Assembly (NCBI GenBank): GCA_900764725.1
Contig: CAAFPB010000328.1
Location: 1-10,941, forward strand
DNA: 10,941 nt
Direction: 5' to 3'
Origin: an uncultured Catenibacterium sp.
Lineage (GTDB): Bacteria; Bacillota_I; Bacilli_A; Erysipelotrichales; Coprobacillaceae
Positions within the stretch are counted from its first letter, which is position 1; the number at the start of each line of letters is the position of its first letter. A program made the position numbers and the translations under genes. The notes beneath the pieces were generated by a model. That model was given only the letters and a program-made list of their open reading frames with translations. It was not told the DNA's origin and did not search any database. Below are positions 1 to 9,403 of this stretch, in pieces.

Positions 1-7
1 ACTATAG

Positions 8-16
8 TGTGAATAA
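8..16 (-). other. Isolated DnaA-box-like site downstream of serS
   Basis: Reads TTATTCACA on the minus strand, a full match to TTWTNCACA and sharing the TATTCAC core of the dnaA upstream cluster. A one-mismatch site of opposite orientation, TTCTTCACA, lies at 62-70. The 70-bp fragment is otherwise A/T-rich, non-coding as far as visible, and cut by the window edge. A single match may be chance. Confidence 0.3.
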
Positions 17-70
17 CCTTTTTTTGTATGAGTAATTAAGTATTATCAAGTTAATACTACTTTCTTCACA

Positions 71-1357
71 TTATTTCTTAGGAACTAATTTTTCAGTACC
101 ACCCATGTATGGTCTTAATGCTTCTGGAATAGAAACAGTACCATCTTCATTTAAGTTGTTTTCTAAGAATGCAATCAACATTCTAGGTGGTGCAACAACA
201 GTATTATTTAAAGTATGTGCGTAATACTTACCATCTTTACCATTGATTCTAATATTTAATCTTCTAGCCTGTGCATCAGTTAAGTTAGAACAGCTTCCTA
301 CTTCGAAATACTTCTTCTGTCTTGGAGACCAAGCTTCAACGTCTAATGACTTAGACTTTAAGTCTGCTAAGTCACCAGAGCAGCATTCAAGTGTTCTTAC
401 TGGAATATCTAAAGATCTAAATAAATCTACAGTATTATTCCATAACTTTTCAAACCACATCTTAGATTCTTCTGGTTTACATACAACGATCATTTCCTGT
501 TTTTCGAACTGGTGAATTCTATAAACACCACGTTCTTCAATACCATGAGCACCCTTTTCTTTTCTGAAACATGGTGAATATGAAGTATAAGTATATGGTA
601 ATTTATCTTCATCTAATAATTCACCAATGAACTTACCAATCATTGAATGTTCAGAAGTACCAATTAAATATAGGTCTTCTCCTTCAATCTTATACATCAT
701 GGCATCCATTTCTTCAAATGACATAACACCAGTTACGACATTACTTCTAATCATATATGGTGGTACACAATAAGTGAATCCACGGTTAATCATGAAGTCT
801 CTTGCATAAGCTAATACTGCAGAATGTAATCTCGCAATATCACCCATTAAATAATAGAAACCATTACCTGCAACTCTACCTGCTGCATCTAGATCAATAC
901 CATCAAAAGATTCCATAATATCTGTATGATATGGAACTTCATAATCAGGTACAACTGGATCACCATACTTAGTGATTTCTACGTTTTCGCTATCATCTTT
1001 ACCAATTGGTACAGTAGGATCTAAGAAGTTAGGAATCTTCATCATGACTTCTCTTAATTTATCTCCAGATTCTTTTTCAACTTCTTCTAATGACTTTAAT
1101 TCTTCAGCCATTTCTCCAACTTTCTTCTTATTTTCAGCAGCTTCTTCTTTCTTACCTTCACGCATGAACTGTCCAATTTCTTTAGACAATTTATTTCTCA
1201 TACTACGAAGTTCAGATGCTCTTGTGATAGCAGCTCTATACTGTTTGTCTAATTCTAATGCTTCATCAACTAAAGGAAGCTTATGATTTTGAAACTTCTT
1301 TTTAATATTCTCCCTAACAGCTTCAGGATCTTCTCTTAATCTTGCGATATCAATCAT
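71..1357 (-). CDS. serS: Serine--tRNA ligase (SerRS), class II, with atypical motif 3
   Basis: Cytoplasmic enzyme that activates serine with ATP and charges tRNA-Ser. The 428-aa length is normal for bacterial SerRS. Residues about 1-110 are a charged, helical region fitting the N-terminal coiled-coil arm that grips the long variable arm of tRNA-Ser. The catalytic core shows the TSE serine-binding motif (234-236), motif 2 with CFRKE (263-267) and RIHQF (280-284), and the stretches VEAWSPRQ and GSCSN (340-358). Motif 3 (about 384-400) reads NNTVVAPPRMLIAFLEN rather than the usual bacterial NGSGLAVGRTL; the class II arginine is kept (R392). The ATG has SD AAGGAG eight bases upstream. Only 51 bp separate it from the transporter gene, so there is no room for a T-box leader of the kind often found before Bacillota synthetase genes. 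Identity is secure; the meaning of the motif 3 variant is not. Confidence 0.97.
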   Translation of the reverse strand: MIDIARLREDPEAVRENIKKKFQNHKLPLVDEALELDKQYRAAITRASELRSMRNKLSKEIGQFMREGKKEEAAENKKKVGEMAEELKSLEEVEKESGDKLREVMMKIPNFLDPTVPIGKDDSENVEITKYGDPVVPDYEVPYHTDIMESFDGIDLDAAGRVAGNGFYYLMGDIARLHSAVLAYARDFMINRGFTYCVPPYMIRSNVVTGVMSFEEMDAMMYKIEGEDLYLIGTSEHSMIGKFIGELLDEDKLPYTYTSYSPCFRKEKGAHGIEERGVYRIHQFEKQEMIVVCKPEESKMWFEKLWNNTVDLFRSLDIPVRTLECCSGDLADLKSKSLDVEAWSPRQKKYFEVGSCSNLTDAQARRLNIRINGKDGKYYAHTLNNTVVAPPRMLIAFLENNLNEDGTVSIPEALRPYMGGTEKLVPKK

Positions 1358-1415
1358 ATATATACTCCTTGTTCATAGATATTGTCATTATATACCATTA
1401 TTCATAAATTATAAA
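1358..1415 (-). promoter_or_regulatory. Probable serS promoter and leader
   Basis: On the minus strand a perfect -10 TATAAT lies at 1387-1392, with a 17-base spacer and a 4/6 -35 (TTTATA) at 1410-1415 that overlaps the stop codon of the transporter gene. Transcription would start near 1380, leaving a leader of about 22 bases with SD AAGGAG at about 1366-1371. No terminator is visible between the two genes, so read-through from the transporter promoter could also supply serS. Confidence 0.5.
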
Positions 1416-2314
1416 GTTATCATGAAAGAAATAAGTGGCAATGTGACTAAAGAAAATGCAGTAGATACAAAAATAAGCTTAGAAGCGAATTCTGGGTTCT
1501 TATCATACTTATTTGCCAGCATTGCACAAGTACTTGGTGCAGGCATGGCAGCGAGTACAACTGAGACACCAATACCAATATGATCAAGTGATGTCCATCT
1601 TAAACATAAATAAGTAATCACTGGAATCATAATCAAACGAATAAAAGAATAATAAATACATTCTTTATCCAATATCTCTCTAGGTTCTACATCACTTAAT
1701 ATACTTCCTATCACAATCATACTTAATGCGGTATTACATCCTCCTATAGCACTCATAGTAGTTGTCACAAAAGAAGGTAATATATACCCTAATGAATACA
1801 TGATCATAAATACTATACCAAAATAAATCCCAATAAGACATGGATGTAACGCAACTTTCTTCACCATTGTCTTAAAATCAGCTTTTGTATAATGAGACAA
1901 ACCATAACTCCACATAAATACTCTTTGTGGAATCAAATAAATACAGGCATAAAGTAATCCCATATCACCATATAACCCTTGCGCAAATGGCATACCCATA
2001 AACCCTGCATTAGATACCATAGTGGCATATTGTAAGTTAATCTTCTTTGTTTCTTCCTGATTATTATAAGCGGTCTTGTTGATAATAAAATAAAGCCCCT
2101 GTATACCAATAGAGACTAAGAATACTACAAGAGTTGTCTTCATAATACTTGGTGTAAGTTTTATTAAGAAGCTCTTTGCAGTAGCCACTGGTAATACAAT
2201 GTTTAATACTAAATCAGTCACCTGTTTACGTGTCTGTTTATTAAATAATCCTAGTTTAGAAATAAGATAGCCTATTCCTACTAAAATAAATATTTCTACC
2301 TGTAAATCTAACAT
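1409..2314 (-). CDS. AEC-family (auxin efflux carrier-like) transporter
   Basis: Integral membrane protein of 301 aa with about ten hydrophobic segments (roughly 6-22, 33-52, 60-79, 98-118, 122-140, 155-178, 185-207, 219-237, 244-262, 276-300), the usual length and layout of the bacterial AEC family. Family-type signatures are SNAGFMGMPF (101-110) in the first half and AAMPAPSTCAMLANKY (255-270) in the second, consistent with two inverted halves with broken helices. Known bacterial members export or exchange malate, other organic acids or amino-acid derivatives; the substrate cannot be read from this sequence. The ATG is preceded by SD GGGGAG. It has its own promoter just after the gyrA terminator and lies 51 bp before serS. 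It is not part of the conserved origin cluster, so it probably entered this position in this lineage; its base composition does not look foreign. Confidence 0.88.
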   Translation of the reverse strand: MLDLQVEIFILVGIGYLISKLGLFNKQTRKQVTDLVLNIVLPVATAKSFLIKLTPSIMKTTLVVFLVSIGIQGLYFIINKTAYNNQEETKKINLQYATMVSNAGFMGMPFAQGLYGDMGLLYACIYLIPQRVFMWSYGLSHYTKADFKTMVKKVALHPCLIGIYFGIVFMIMYSLGYILPSFVTTTMSAIGGCNTALSMIVIGSILSDVEPREILDKECIYYSFIRLIMIPVITYLCLRWTSLDHIGIGVSVVLAAMPAPSTCAMLANKYDKNPEFASKLIFVSTAFSLVTLPLISFMITL

Positions 2315-2340
2315 ACTAATTCTCCCCTCTTTGAGGACTA

Positions 2341-2369
2341 ATTATAGTATGAAAAAAAGAAGTTGTCAT
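2341..2369 (-). promoter_or_regulatory. Sigma-A-type promoter for the AEC transporter, -35 inside the gyrA terminator
   Basis: Minus strand: -35 ATGACA (5/6 match) at 2364-2369, exactly 17 bases of spacer, and a perfect -10 TATAAT at 2341-2346. The -35 is part of the terminator stem that ends the gyrA transcript, and the spacer contains its T-tract. Transcription would begin near 2334, about 20 bases before the ATG at 2314, with SD GGGGAG between. Confidence 0.65.
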
Positions 2370-2380
2370 GTGACAACTTC
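2352..2380 (-). terminator. Rho-independent terminator of the yaaA-recF-gyrB-gyrA unit
   Basis: Perfect 10-base inverted repeat, GAAGTTGTCA (2359-2368) against TGACAACTTC (2371-2380), with a minimal loop. Read on the minus strand it is followed at once by seven Ts (2352-2358). The stem begins on the first base of the gyrA stop codon TAG (2380-2382), so gyrA has essentially no 3' untranslated region beyond the hairpin. Confidence 0.9.
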
Positions 2381-4827
2381 TATTCTTCAGTCGTTTCTTC
2401 TTCAGACTCTTTATCTACTACTGTAATACTTGAAACAGAAGCACCTTCACCTACTTTAATAAGTCTTACACCCTGTGTTGCTCTTCCAGCACTCTTTACC
2501 TGTTCCATTGGTAATCTGATAATAATACCTTCATTAGTAATGATCATTAAGTCTTCATTGCCTTCTACGGCTTTAATGCTGACTAATTCACCATTCTTAT
2601 CAGTAATATTAACAGTCTTAACACCTTTACCACCACGTTTAGATAAACGATATTCTTCTAGTGGAGACATCTTACCATAACCCTTTTCAGTAATGATTAA
2701 GATATTCTGTCCTTCAGTATTTGTAGTCACACCAATAATATGACTATCATCTACATTCATACCCTTCACACCACTTGCAGAACGGCCCATTGGTCTTACA
2801 TCGTTTTCATCAAAACGAATTGCTTTACCATTCGCTGCTGCAAGAAGAATTTCACTCTTACCATTAGTCAACTTAACATCAACTAATTCATCACCCTCAC
2901 GTAATGTGATTGCAAGTTTACCAGACTGTCTGATGTTTTCGAATTCAGGTAATCCAGTTCTCTTGACTAAACCATCCTTAGTCACAAAGAATAAGAAATG
3001 TGTTTCATCTACTTCAGAAGGTGTAATAGAAATCATTGTCTTTACCTGTTCATCCTTATCCATATTCAACAAGTTGATAATAGGAAGACCCTTTGCCTGT
3101 CTACCAAATTCAGGAATATTGTATCCCTTCATTCGGTATACCTTACCAAAGTTAGTAAAGATCAATAAATCATCATGAGTTGACATATTCATTAATGAAT
3201 CAACTACATCATCATTATTTGTACTCATACCCTTGATACCTTTACCGCCTCTATTTTGAGCTTTATAAGTATCAATAGGCATACGTTTTACATAACCATT
3301 ATTAGTAAGAGAGATGACTACATCTTCTTCAGGAATTAAATCTTCATCTTCAATATCAAATGAACCCTGAATGATTTCAGTTCTTCTCTTGTCACCATAT
3401 TTACCTTTGATTTCAAGAAGTTCCTGATCAATAATCGCAATAATTCTTTCTTTATTCGCAAGAATATCCTTTAAATCTGCGATTGTTTCTAATAATGCAT
3501 TTAATTCATTCTCAATCTTTTCTCTTTCTAATCCAGCAAGTCTTTGTAACTGCATTTCACGGATTGCCTTTGCCTGTCTTTCAGACATATCAAATTCATC
3601 CATCAATCTCTGCTGAATGATTTCAGTAGTACGAGAACTTCTAATTAAGTTAATGATTGCATCAATCTGATCAATAGCACGCTTTAAACCATCTAAGATA
3701 TGTGCACGATCTTCTGCCTTCTTTAAATCAAATAATGTTCTTCTACGAATAACATCTTCCTGGTGTTCTAAATAAACATTGATCATTTCTTTTAAAGACA
3801 ATGTCTTAGGTTCACCATTGACTAAGGCAATATTGTTGACACCAAAAGTAGTCTGTAATGCGGTTAACTTATATAACTGATTTAAGATTACTTCAGGCTG
3901 TACATCTCTTCTAAGTTCAATAACGATACGAATACCTTCACGGTCAGATTCATCTCTTAATTCTGTAATACCATCGATATTCTTTTCTTTGACATGAGCT
4001 GCAATCTTTTCAATTAAACGTGCTTTATTCACCATATATGGTAATTCAGTTACGATAATTGCTTTCTTATTGCTGCCGATATCTTCAATATCAGTCTTAG
4101 CTCTCATGACAATGAGACCATTCCCTGTTTCATATGCTTTCTTAATAGCCCCACGGCCTAAAATATAAGCACCTGTAGGGAAATCAGGACCAGGGATATA
4201 ATTATCCATCAACTCTGTAATTGAGATATCAGGGTTCTTAGAAACAGCGAGAATCGCATCAATGACTTCACCTAAGTTATGTGAAGGAATATTTGTTGCC
4301 ATACCTACCGCAATACCAGTAGACCCATTAATTAATAAGTTTGGAATACGAGAAGGAAGCACATTAGGTTCCTTTTCTTCACCATCATAGTTAGGGACAA
4401 AATCAACAGTATCCTTGTTGATATCTCTCACCATTTCCATCGCAATCTTAGACATTCTTGATTCTGTATAACGCATTGCGGCAGCGCCATCACCATCAAT
4501 AGAACCAAAGTTACCATGTCCATCTACTAACATATATCTATATGAGAAATCCTGTGCCATACGTACAAGGGCTTCATAAATAGAACTATCACCATGTGGA
4601 TGATATTTCCCCATGACTTCCCCAACAATACGGGCAGACTTCTTATAAGGCTTATCACTATAACAGCCTAATTCATTCATGCCATGAATAATACGTCTCT
4701 GTACTGGCTTTAAACCATCTTTCGCATCAGGAAGAGCTCTAGCCACAATAACACTCATCGCATATTCCATGAATGATTTCTTCATTTCACCTGTTAACTG
4801 TATATCTTTAATACCTCTTTGTTCCAT
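2380..4827 (-). CDS. gyrA: DNA gyrase subunit A
   Basis: Breakage-reunion subunit of the A2B2 gyrase, which introduces negative supercoils and relaxes positive ones ahead of replication forks. 815 aa, normal length. The N-terminal domain has the quinolone-determining region [20 protein letters not shown] (73-92) and the catalytic pair R119-Y120 in AAAMRYTE; Y120 forms the phosphotyrosine link to DNA. Position S81 equals E. coli S83 (the sensitive-type serine) and E85 equals D87. A coiled-coil region follows (about 360-480). The C-terminal beta-pinwheel (about 490-805) carries the GyrA box as QNRGGKG (524-530), one residue off the usual QRRGGKG, and a second RGGKG (731-735). The tail is acidic (805-815). 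The box and the partner gyrB argue for gyrase rather than topoisomerase IV ParC. The SD (AAGGAAGGGG) lies in the 14-bp gap after gyrB; the stop TAG touches the terminator. Confidence 0.98.
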   Translation of the reverse strand: MEQRGIKDIQLTGEMKKSFMEYAMSVIVARALPDAKDGLKPVQRRIIHGMNELGCYSDKPYKKSARIVGEVMGKYHPHGDSSIYEALVRMAQDFSYRYMLVDGHGNFGSIDGDGAAAMRYTESRMSKIAMEMVRDINKDTVDFVPNYDGEEKEPNVLPSRIPNLLINGSTGIAVGMATNIPSHNLGEVIDAILAVSKNPDISITELMDNYIPGPDFPTGAYILGRGAIKKAYETGNGLIVMRAKTDIEDIGSNKKAIIVTELPYMVNKARLIEKIAAHVKEKNIDGITELRDESDREGIRIVIELRRDVQPEVILNQLYKLTALQTTFGVNNIALVNGEPKTLSLKEMINVYLEHQEDVIRRRTLFDLKKAEDRAHILDGLKRAIDQIDAIINLIRSSRTTEIIQQRLMDEFDMSERQAKAIREMQLQRLAGLEREKIENELNALLETIADLKDILANKERIIAIIDQELLEIKGKYGDKRRTEIIQGSFDIEDEDLIPEEDVVISLTNNGYVKRMPIDTYKAQNRGGKGIKGMSTNNDDVVDSLMNMSTHDDLLIFTNFGKVYRMKGYNIPEFGRQAKGLPIINLLNMDKDEQVKTMISITPSEVDETHFLFFVTKDGLVKRTGLPEFENIRQSGKLAITLREGDELVDVKLTNGKSEILLAAANGKAIRFDENDVRPMGRSASGVKGMNVDDSHIIGVTTNTEGQNILIITEKGYGKMSPLEEYRLSKRGGKGVKTVNITDKNGELVSIKAVEGNEDLMIITNEGIIIRLPMEQVKSAGRATQGVRLIKVGEGASVSSITVVDKESEEETTEE

Positions 4828-4841
4828 GACTATCCCCTTCC

Positions 4842-6767
<1,926 letters not shown>

Positions 6768-7862
6768 TTACTTATCCTCCTTCAACGTTCCTTTCTCTAT
6801 TCTTAAAACCAAAGCATCATCTAGAGAATGATGATAACCTAAATCAAAATGTGTTGTTGTAATAAATGTCTGTACCTTATGATCAATCAGATTTAAGAGT
6901 TTCATCTTTCTCTCTTCATCTAATTCACTTAATAAATCATCCAACAATAAGACAGGATATTCACCTATCTGCATCTTCACTATTTCTACTAATGCAATCT
7001 TAATTGATAAGATGATAGAACGCTGCTGTCCCTGGGATGCAAACATACCCGCATCATTCTCATCTAAAAAGATCTTTAAATCATCCTTATGAATACCATC
7101 TACAGTATTCCCTTGGAATATATCTCGCTTATAATTCTTTTTATATTTATCAAGAATACCCTCTTTTGAAATATCCTTGAACTGCGTATGATATCTCAAA
7201 ACAAGCTTTTCTTTGCCAGAAATATAAGCATACATCTGCCCACTGATCTCATTCAACAACTCAATGAACTTCATACGTCTTTGAATCAGATCTTCTTCTA
7301 ATTCTGCCATCTCTTCACTCAATACCTCTAGATACATATCCGGATTTTTATGTCCATCATGAAGCATCTTTAAGTACTTATTTCTTTCTTTCATCAATTT
7401 ATTATATTTATTCAAGTTAAACATATAGATTGGTGAAATCTTAGAAATCTCAGTATCTATTAAATTACGTCTCATCTTAGGAGACCCTTTAATCAACTGC
7501 AGATCCTGAGGAGTAAATAAGATCACATTAAAATAACCCAGATAATCACTTGTCTTACTCACAGCCTTATCATTAATAAAAGCCTTCTTGCCTTCCTTAG
7601 ACACAACAACCTTTAAATCATAAGGACGTGTACCATTTTCAACATGACCTGATACACGTGTATAAGGCTGATCAAACATAATCAATTCATCAAGCATACG
7701 GGACTTAAAGCTTCTTGTCGTAGACAAGAGATAAATAGCCTCAAGTATATTCGTTTTACCTTGCGCATTATCCCCAATGATAATATTAACCAGTGGATGA
7801 AAATGAAAGGTCTGCTTTTCATAGTTACGAAATTGAATCAGATTAAGCGTTTTGATTTCCAT
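6768..7862 (-). CDS. recF: DNA replication and repair protein RecF
   Basis: SMC-like ABC ATPase that acts with RecO and RecR to load RecA on gapped DNA at stalled forks. 364 aa, the usual length. Walker A is GDNAQGKT (30-37), the ABC signature is SQGQQR (276-281), and Walker B is VLLLDDLLSELD (304-315, with D308-D309), followed by the TTTH segment (335-338). The middle (about 140-240) is the charged lobe domain. The N-terminus (MEIKTLNLIQFRNY) aligns with B. subtilis RecF, which supports this start. The start lies 20 bases inside the end of yaaA and has no recognisable SD, so translation probably depends on coupling to yaaA. It ends in TAA immediately before the gyrB ATG. The two minor differences from the B. 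subtilis P-loop neighbourhood are conservative. Confidence 0.97.
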   Translation of the reverse strand: MEIKTLNLIQFRNYEKQTFHFHPLVNIIIGDNAQGKTNILEAIYLLSTTRSFKSRMLDELIMFDQPYTRVSGHVENGTRPYDLKVVVSKEGKKAFINDKAVSKTSDYLGYFNVILFTPQDLQLIKGSPKMRRNLIDTEISKISPIYMFNLNKYNKLMKERNKYLKMLHDGHKNPDMYLEVLSEEMAELEEDLIQRRMKFIELLNEISGQMYAYISGKEKLVLRYHTQFKDISKEGILDKYKKNYKRDIFQGNTVDGIHKDDLKIFLDENDAGMFASQGQQRSIILSIKIALVEIVKMQIGEYPVLLLDDLLSELDEERKMKLLNLIDHKVQTFITTTHFDLGYHHSLDDALVLRIEKGTLKEDK

Positions 7863-8064
7863 GGATTACATACTGGCGACGATCTACTTCAAACACATCA
7901 CCATCTCTTAATTTCTTACCACGTCTACGGTCTACTTCTCCATTTACAAGAACATGACCTTCCTGAATCATAATCTTTGCTTCAATGCCACTTTGTGCTT
8001 CTCCACATAACTTCATAGCCTGACCTAAAGTAATATATTCAGTATGTATTAAGACTTCTTTCAT
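7843..8064 (-). CDS. yaaA: S4-domain RNA-binding protein (YaaA/RlbA type)
   Basis: Small predicted RNA-binding protein of 73 aa, almost all of it one S4 domain: EYITLGQAMKLCG (9-21) followed by the hallmark GHVLVNGEVDRRRGKKLRDGD (36-56). It matches B. subtilis YaaA in length, in the TE-ITLG start region and in gene position between dnaN and recF; that family has been linked to the ribosome, and the protein is unrelated to E. coli YaaA. I prefer the ATG at 8064 over the one at 8076: an SD-like AAGGATGTG (8072-8080) sits seven bases before 8064, whereas the upstream ATG lies inside that same SD, and the shorter N-terminus fits the family. It is the first gene of the recF-gyrB-gyrA unit and overlaps recF by 20 bases. 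Confidence 0.92.
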   Translation of the reverse strand: MKEVLIHTEYITLGQAMKLCGEAQSGIEAKIMIQEGHVLVNGEVDRRRGKKLRDGDVFEVDRRQYVIHGNQNA

Positions 8065-8071
8065 TTCATCA

Positions 8072-8080
8072 CACATCCTT
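8072..8080 (-). promoter_or_regulatory. Ribosome binding site that decides the yaaA start
   Basis: AAGGATGTG on the minus strand, one mismatch from AAGGAGGTG, seven bases before the ATG at 8064. The alternative in-frame ATG at 8074-8076 falls within this SD and has no SD of its own at a usable distance. Confidence 0.6.
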
Positions 8081-8101
8081 TGCGCTAATTTTGCTTTCTA
8101 C

Positions 8102-8130
8102 ATTATACCACAAAAACATAAAAAAAAGAA
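8102..8130 (-). promoter_or_regulatory. Extended -10 promoter for yaaA-recF-gyrB-gyrA
   Basis: Minus strand: perfect TATAAT at 8102-8107 preceded directly by TGG (8108-8110), an extended -10 element. At 17 bases spacing the -35 position (8125-8130) reads TTCTTT, a poor match that lies in the base of the dnaN terminator and its T-tract. The extended -10 may compensate. Transcription would start near 8095, giving a leader of about 30 bases before the yaaA ATG. Confidence 0.62.
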
Positions 8131-8167
8131 GTTTATAGCCCCTTTTTTCAAGGGAGAGATAAACTTC
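8120..8167 (-). terminator. Rho-independent terminator after dnaN
   Basis: Outer stem GAAGTTTAT (8128-8136) pairs perfectly with ATAAACTTC (8159-8167); inner stem CCCTT (8140-8144) pairs with AAGGG (8150-8154) around a five-base loop, with a small internal loop between. Read on the minus strand the hairpin is followed by eight Ts (8120-8127). It separates dnaA-dnaN from the recF-gyr unit. The remaining dnaN 3' region (8168-8234) holds only a weak six-base inverted repeat at 8177-8190. Confidence 0.9.
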
Positions 8168-8234
8168 ATTTTCTTAGTAATTTCAATTACAAGCCAAATT
8201 TTAACCAAATAAGAGAATAGACCCTTTAATTTTC

Positions 8235-9338
8235 CTAGTAAGTTCTCACTGGAAGAACAACCTGGATGTTATCATTTACATCTAAACCAGTAATCTGGAA
8301 AGGTCTCATCTTTTCAGTAAAGCGTAACTGAATTGTTTCTGTACCAATAGAACGGATTGCATCAGCTAAATACTTAGCACTAAATGAGATAGTCATTGGT
8401 TCACCTTTATAGAATGCTTTTGTTAGGTTTTCTTCTACAGAACCAATTTCCTGTGAATAAGAAGAAAGAACATTCTCATCAGGAGACATTGTTAACTTTA
8501 CAATGTTGCTTTGTTCATCAGAAAGTAAAGAAGCACGGCTAATAGCACCAAGTAATGCAGAACTATTGATAGACATAGTATAAGAACCCTGGTCTTCTAC
8601 TAAACGTGATGTATTAGGATAAGTACCATCAATTAAACGAGTTAATACAAGATAGTTACCAATCACAAATAGTACTTTACGATCTGCAACATAAAGATCA
8701 ATTAATTCATCTTTTTCAATAATGTGAATAATCTGATTTAAAGATTTCTTAGGGATAACGATATTAAACTGAATATCATCATCGATTGGCTGACTAACTT
8801 GAGCTAAACGATAGCTATCAGTCGCAATACATACAAGTTTATGCTGATCTACTTTAAAGTTGACACCTGTTAATACTGGTCTAGTTTCCTGTTCACTTGT
8901 TGCGAATAAAGTTTTTTCAATAATCTTCTTGAAATCATAAGATTTCATAGAGAAGTGTTTACCATTCTTATTTAAATCAATACGTGGGAAGTCAAAAGAC
9001 TTAGAACCATTTAAATCAAATAAAGAACTTTCAGAAGTAATACGAGTTAATGTACCATCTACTACCTGAATATGAACAGTGTCACCATCAATCTTACGAA
9101 TGATTTCTAAGATATACTTAGAAGATAAAACAACTGAACCAGTTTGGTTGATAATAATACCTTCATTAATTGTAGTCTGAATACTGATATCACTATCAGA
9201 TGCAGTGAGTACTAAACCATCTTCTAGTAAGTCAAACTTAATACCAGTTAGAATAGGTAAAGGACTCTTTAAAGAAACAGCTCTAGAAACCTTAGTAAGT
9301 GCATCTAATAAGACAAGTCTATTAATATTAAAATCCAT
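8235..9338 (-). CDS. dnaN: DNA polymerase III beta subunit (sliding clamp)
   Basis: Ring-forming processivity clamp that holds the replicative polymerase and many repair enzymes on DNA. 367 aa, normal length for three DnaN repeats (about 1-120, 121-245, 246-367). Recognisable clamp segments are the N-terminal PLPILTGIKF (27-36) with TASDSDISIQ (45-54), the second-domain TRPVLTGVNFKV (about 152-163) with ATDSYRLA, and the C-terminal VLPVRTY, the end that helps form the hydrophobic partner-binding cleft. The ATG has SD AAAGGAG. It lies 138 bp after dnaA, across the putative origin spacer, and ends in TAG 67 bp before a strong terminator. It may be transcribed both from the dnaA promoter and from a weaker promoter in the spacer. 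Confidence 0.98.
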   Translation of the reverse strand: MDFNINRLVLLDALTKVSRAVSLKSPLPILTGIKFDLLEDGLVLTASDSDISIQTTINEGIIINQTGSVVLSSKYILEIIRKIDGDTVHIQVVDGTLTRITSESSLFDLNGSKSFDFPRIDLNKNGKHFSMKSYDFKKIIEKTLFATSEQETRPVLTGVNFKVDQHKLVCIATDSYRLAQVSQPIDDDIQFNIVIPKKSLNQIIHIIEKDELIDLYVADRKVLFVIGNYLVLTRLIDGTYPNTSRLVEDQGSYTMSINSSALLGAISRASLLSDEQSNIVKLTMSPDENVLSSYSQEIGSVEENLTKAFYKGEPMTISFSAKYLADAIRSIGTETIQLRFTEKMRPFQITGLDVNDNIQVVLPVRTY

Positions 9339-9350
9339 TTTTTTCTCCTT

Positions 9351-9388
9351 TATTTATTTTATTAATTAAAGAATAATTATAATAATAC
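9351..9388. other. A/T-rich duplex unwinding element candidate
   Basis: 36 of 38 bases are A or T, directly abutting a tandem pair of DnaA-box-like sites (9389-9406). The last 18 bases (9371-9388) parse on the plus strand as GAA TAA TTA TAA TAA TAC leading into the box pair, loosely like the repeated triplets (DnaA-trios) that DnaA grips on single strands in B. subtilis. The trio reading is tentative in such A/T-rich sequence. Confidence 0.55.
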
Positions 9389-9403
9389 TGTGCATAGTGT
9401 GCA
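9376..9403 (-). promoter_or_regulatory. Possible dnaN promoter overlapping DnaA boxes
   Basis: Minus strand: TATAAT at 9376-9381, 16-base spacer, and TGCACA (4/6) at 9398-9403 as -35. The -35 is part of the best box-like site, and the second box fills the spacer, so DnaA binding would compete with RNA polymerase. In a stretch this A/T-rich a TATAAT is expected by chance fairly often. Confidence 0.35.

Noticed and set aside
1..30. Promoter for a gene left of the window (TATAGT at 1-6, minus strand)
   Set aside because: No -35 match at 16-18 bases and the downstream sequence is missing.
39..58. Inverted repeat AGTATTA/TAATACT after serS as a terminator
   Set aside because: The stem is seven bases and nearly all A/T, and on the serS-sense strand it is not followed by a T-tract.
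4597..4606. TGTGGATGA box-like site within gyrA
   Set aside because: It falls in the codons of the conserved HPHGDS motif and has no companion sites.
8065..8076. yaaA start at the ATG at 8076
   Set aside because: The ATG falls inside the SD that serves 8064, and its own upstream spacing to AAAGG is zero.
8177..8190. GTAATT-TC-AATTAC inverted repeat after dnaN
   Set aside because: Short, A/T-rich, two-base loop; a strong terminator lies directly downstream, so no role is needed.
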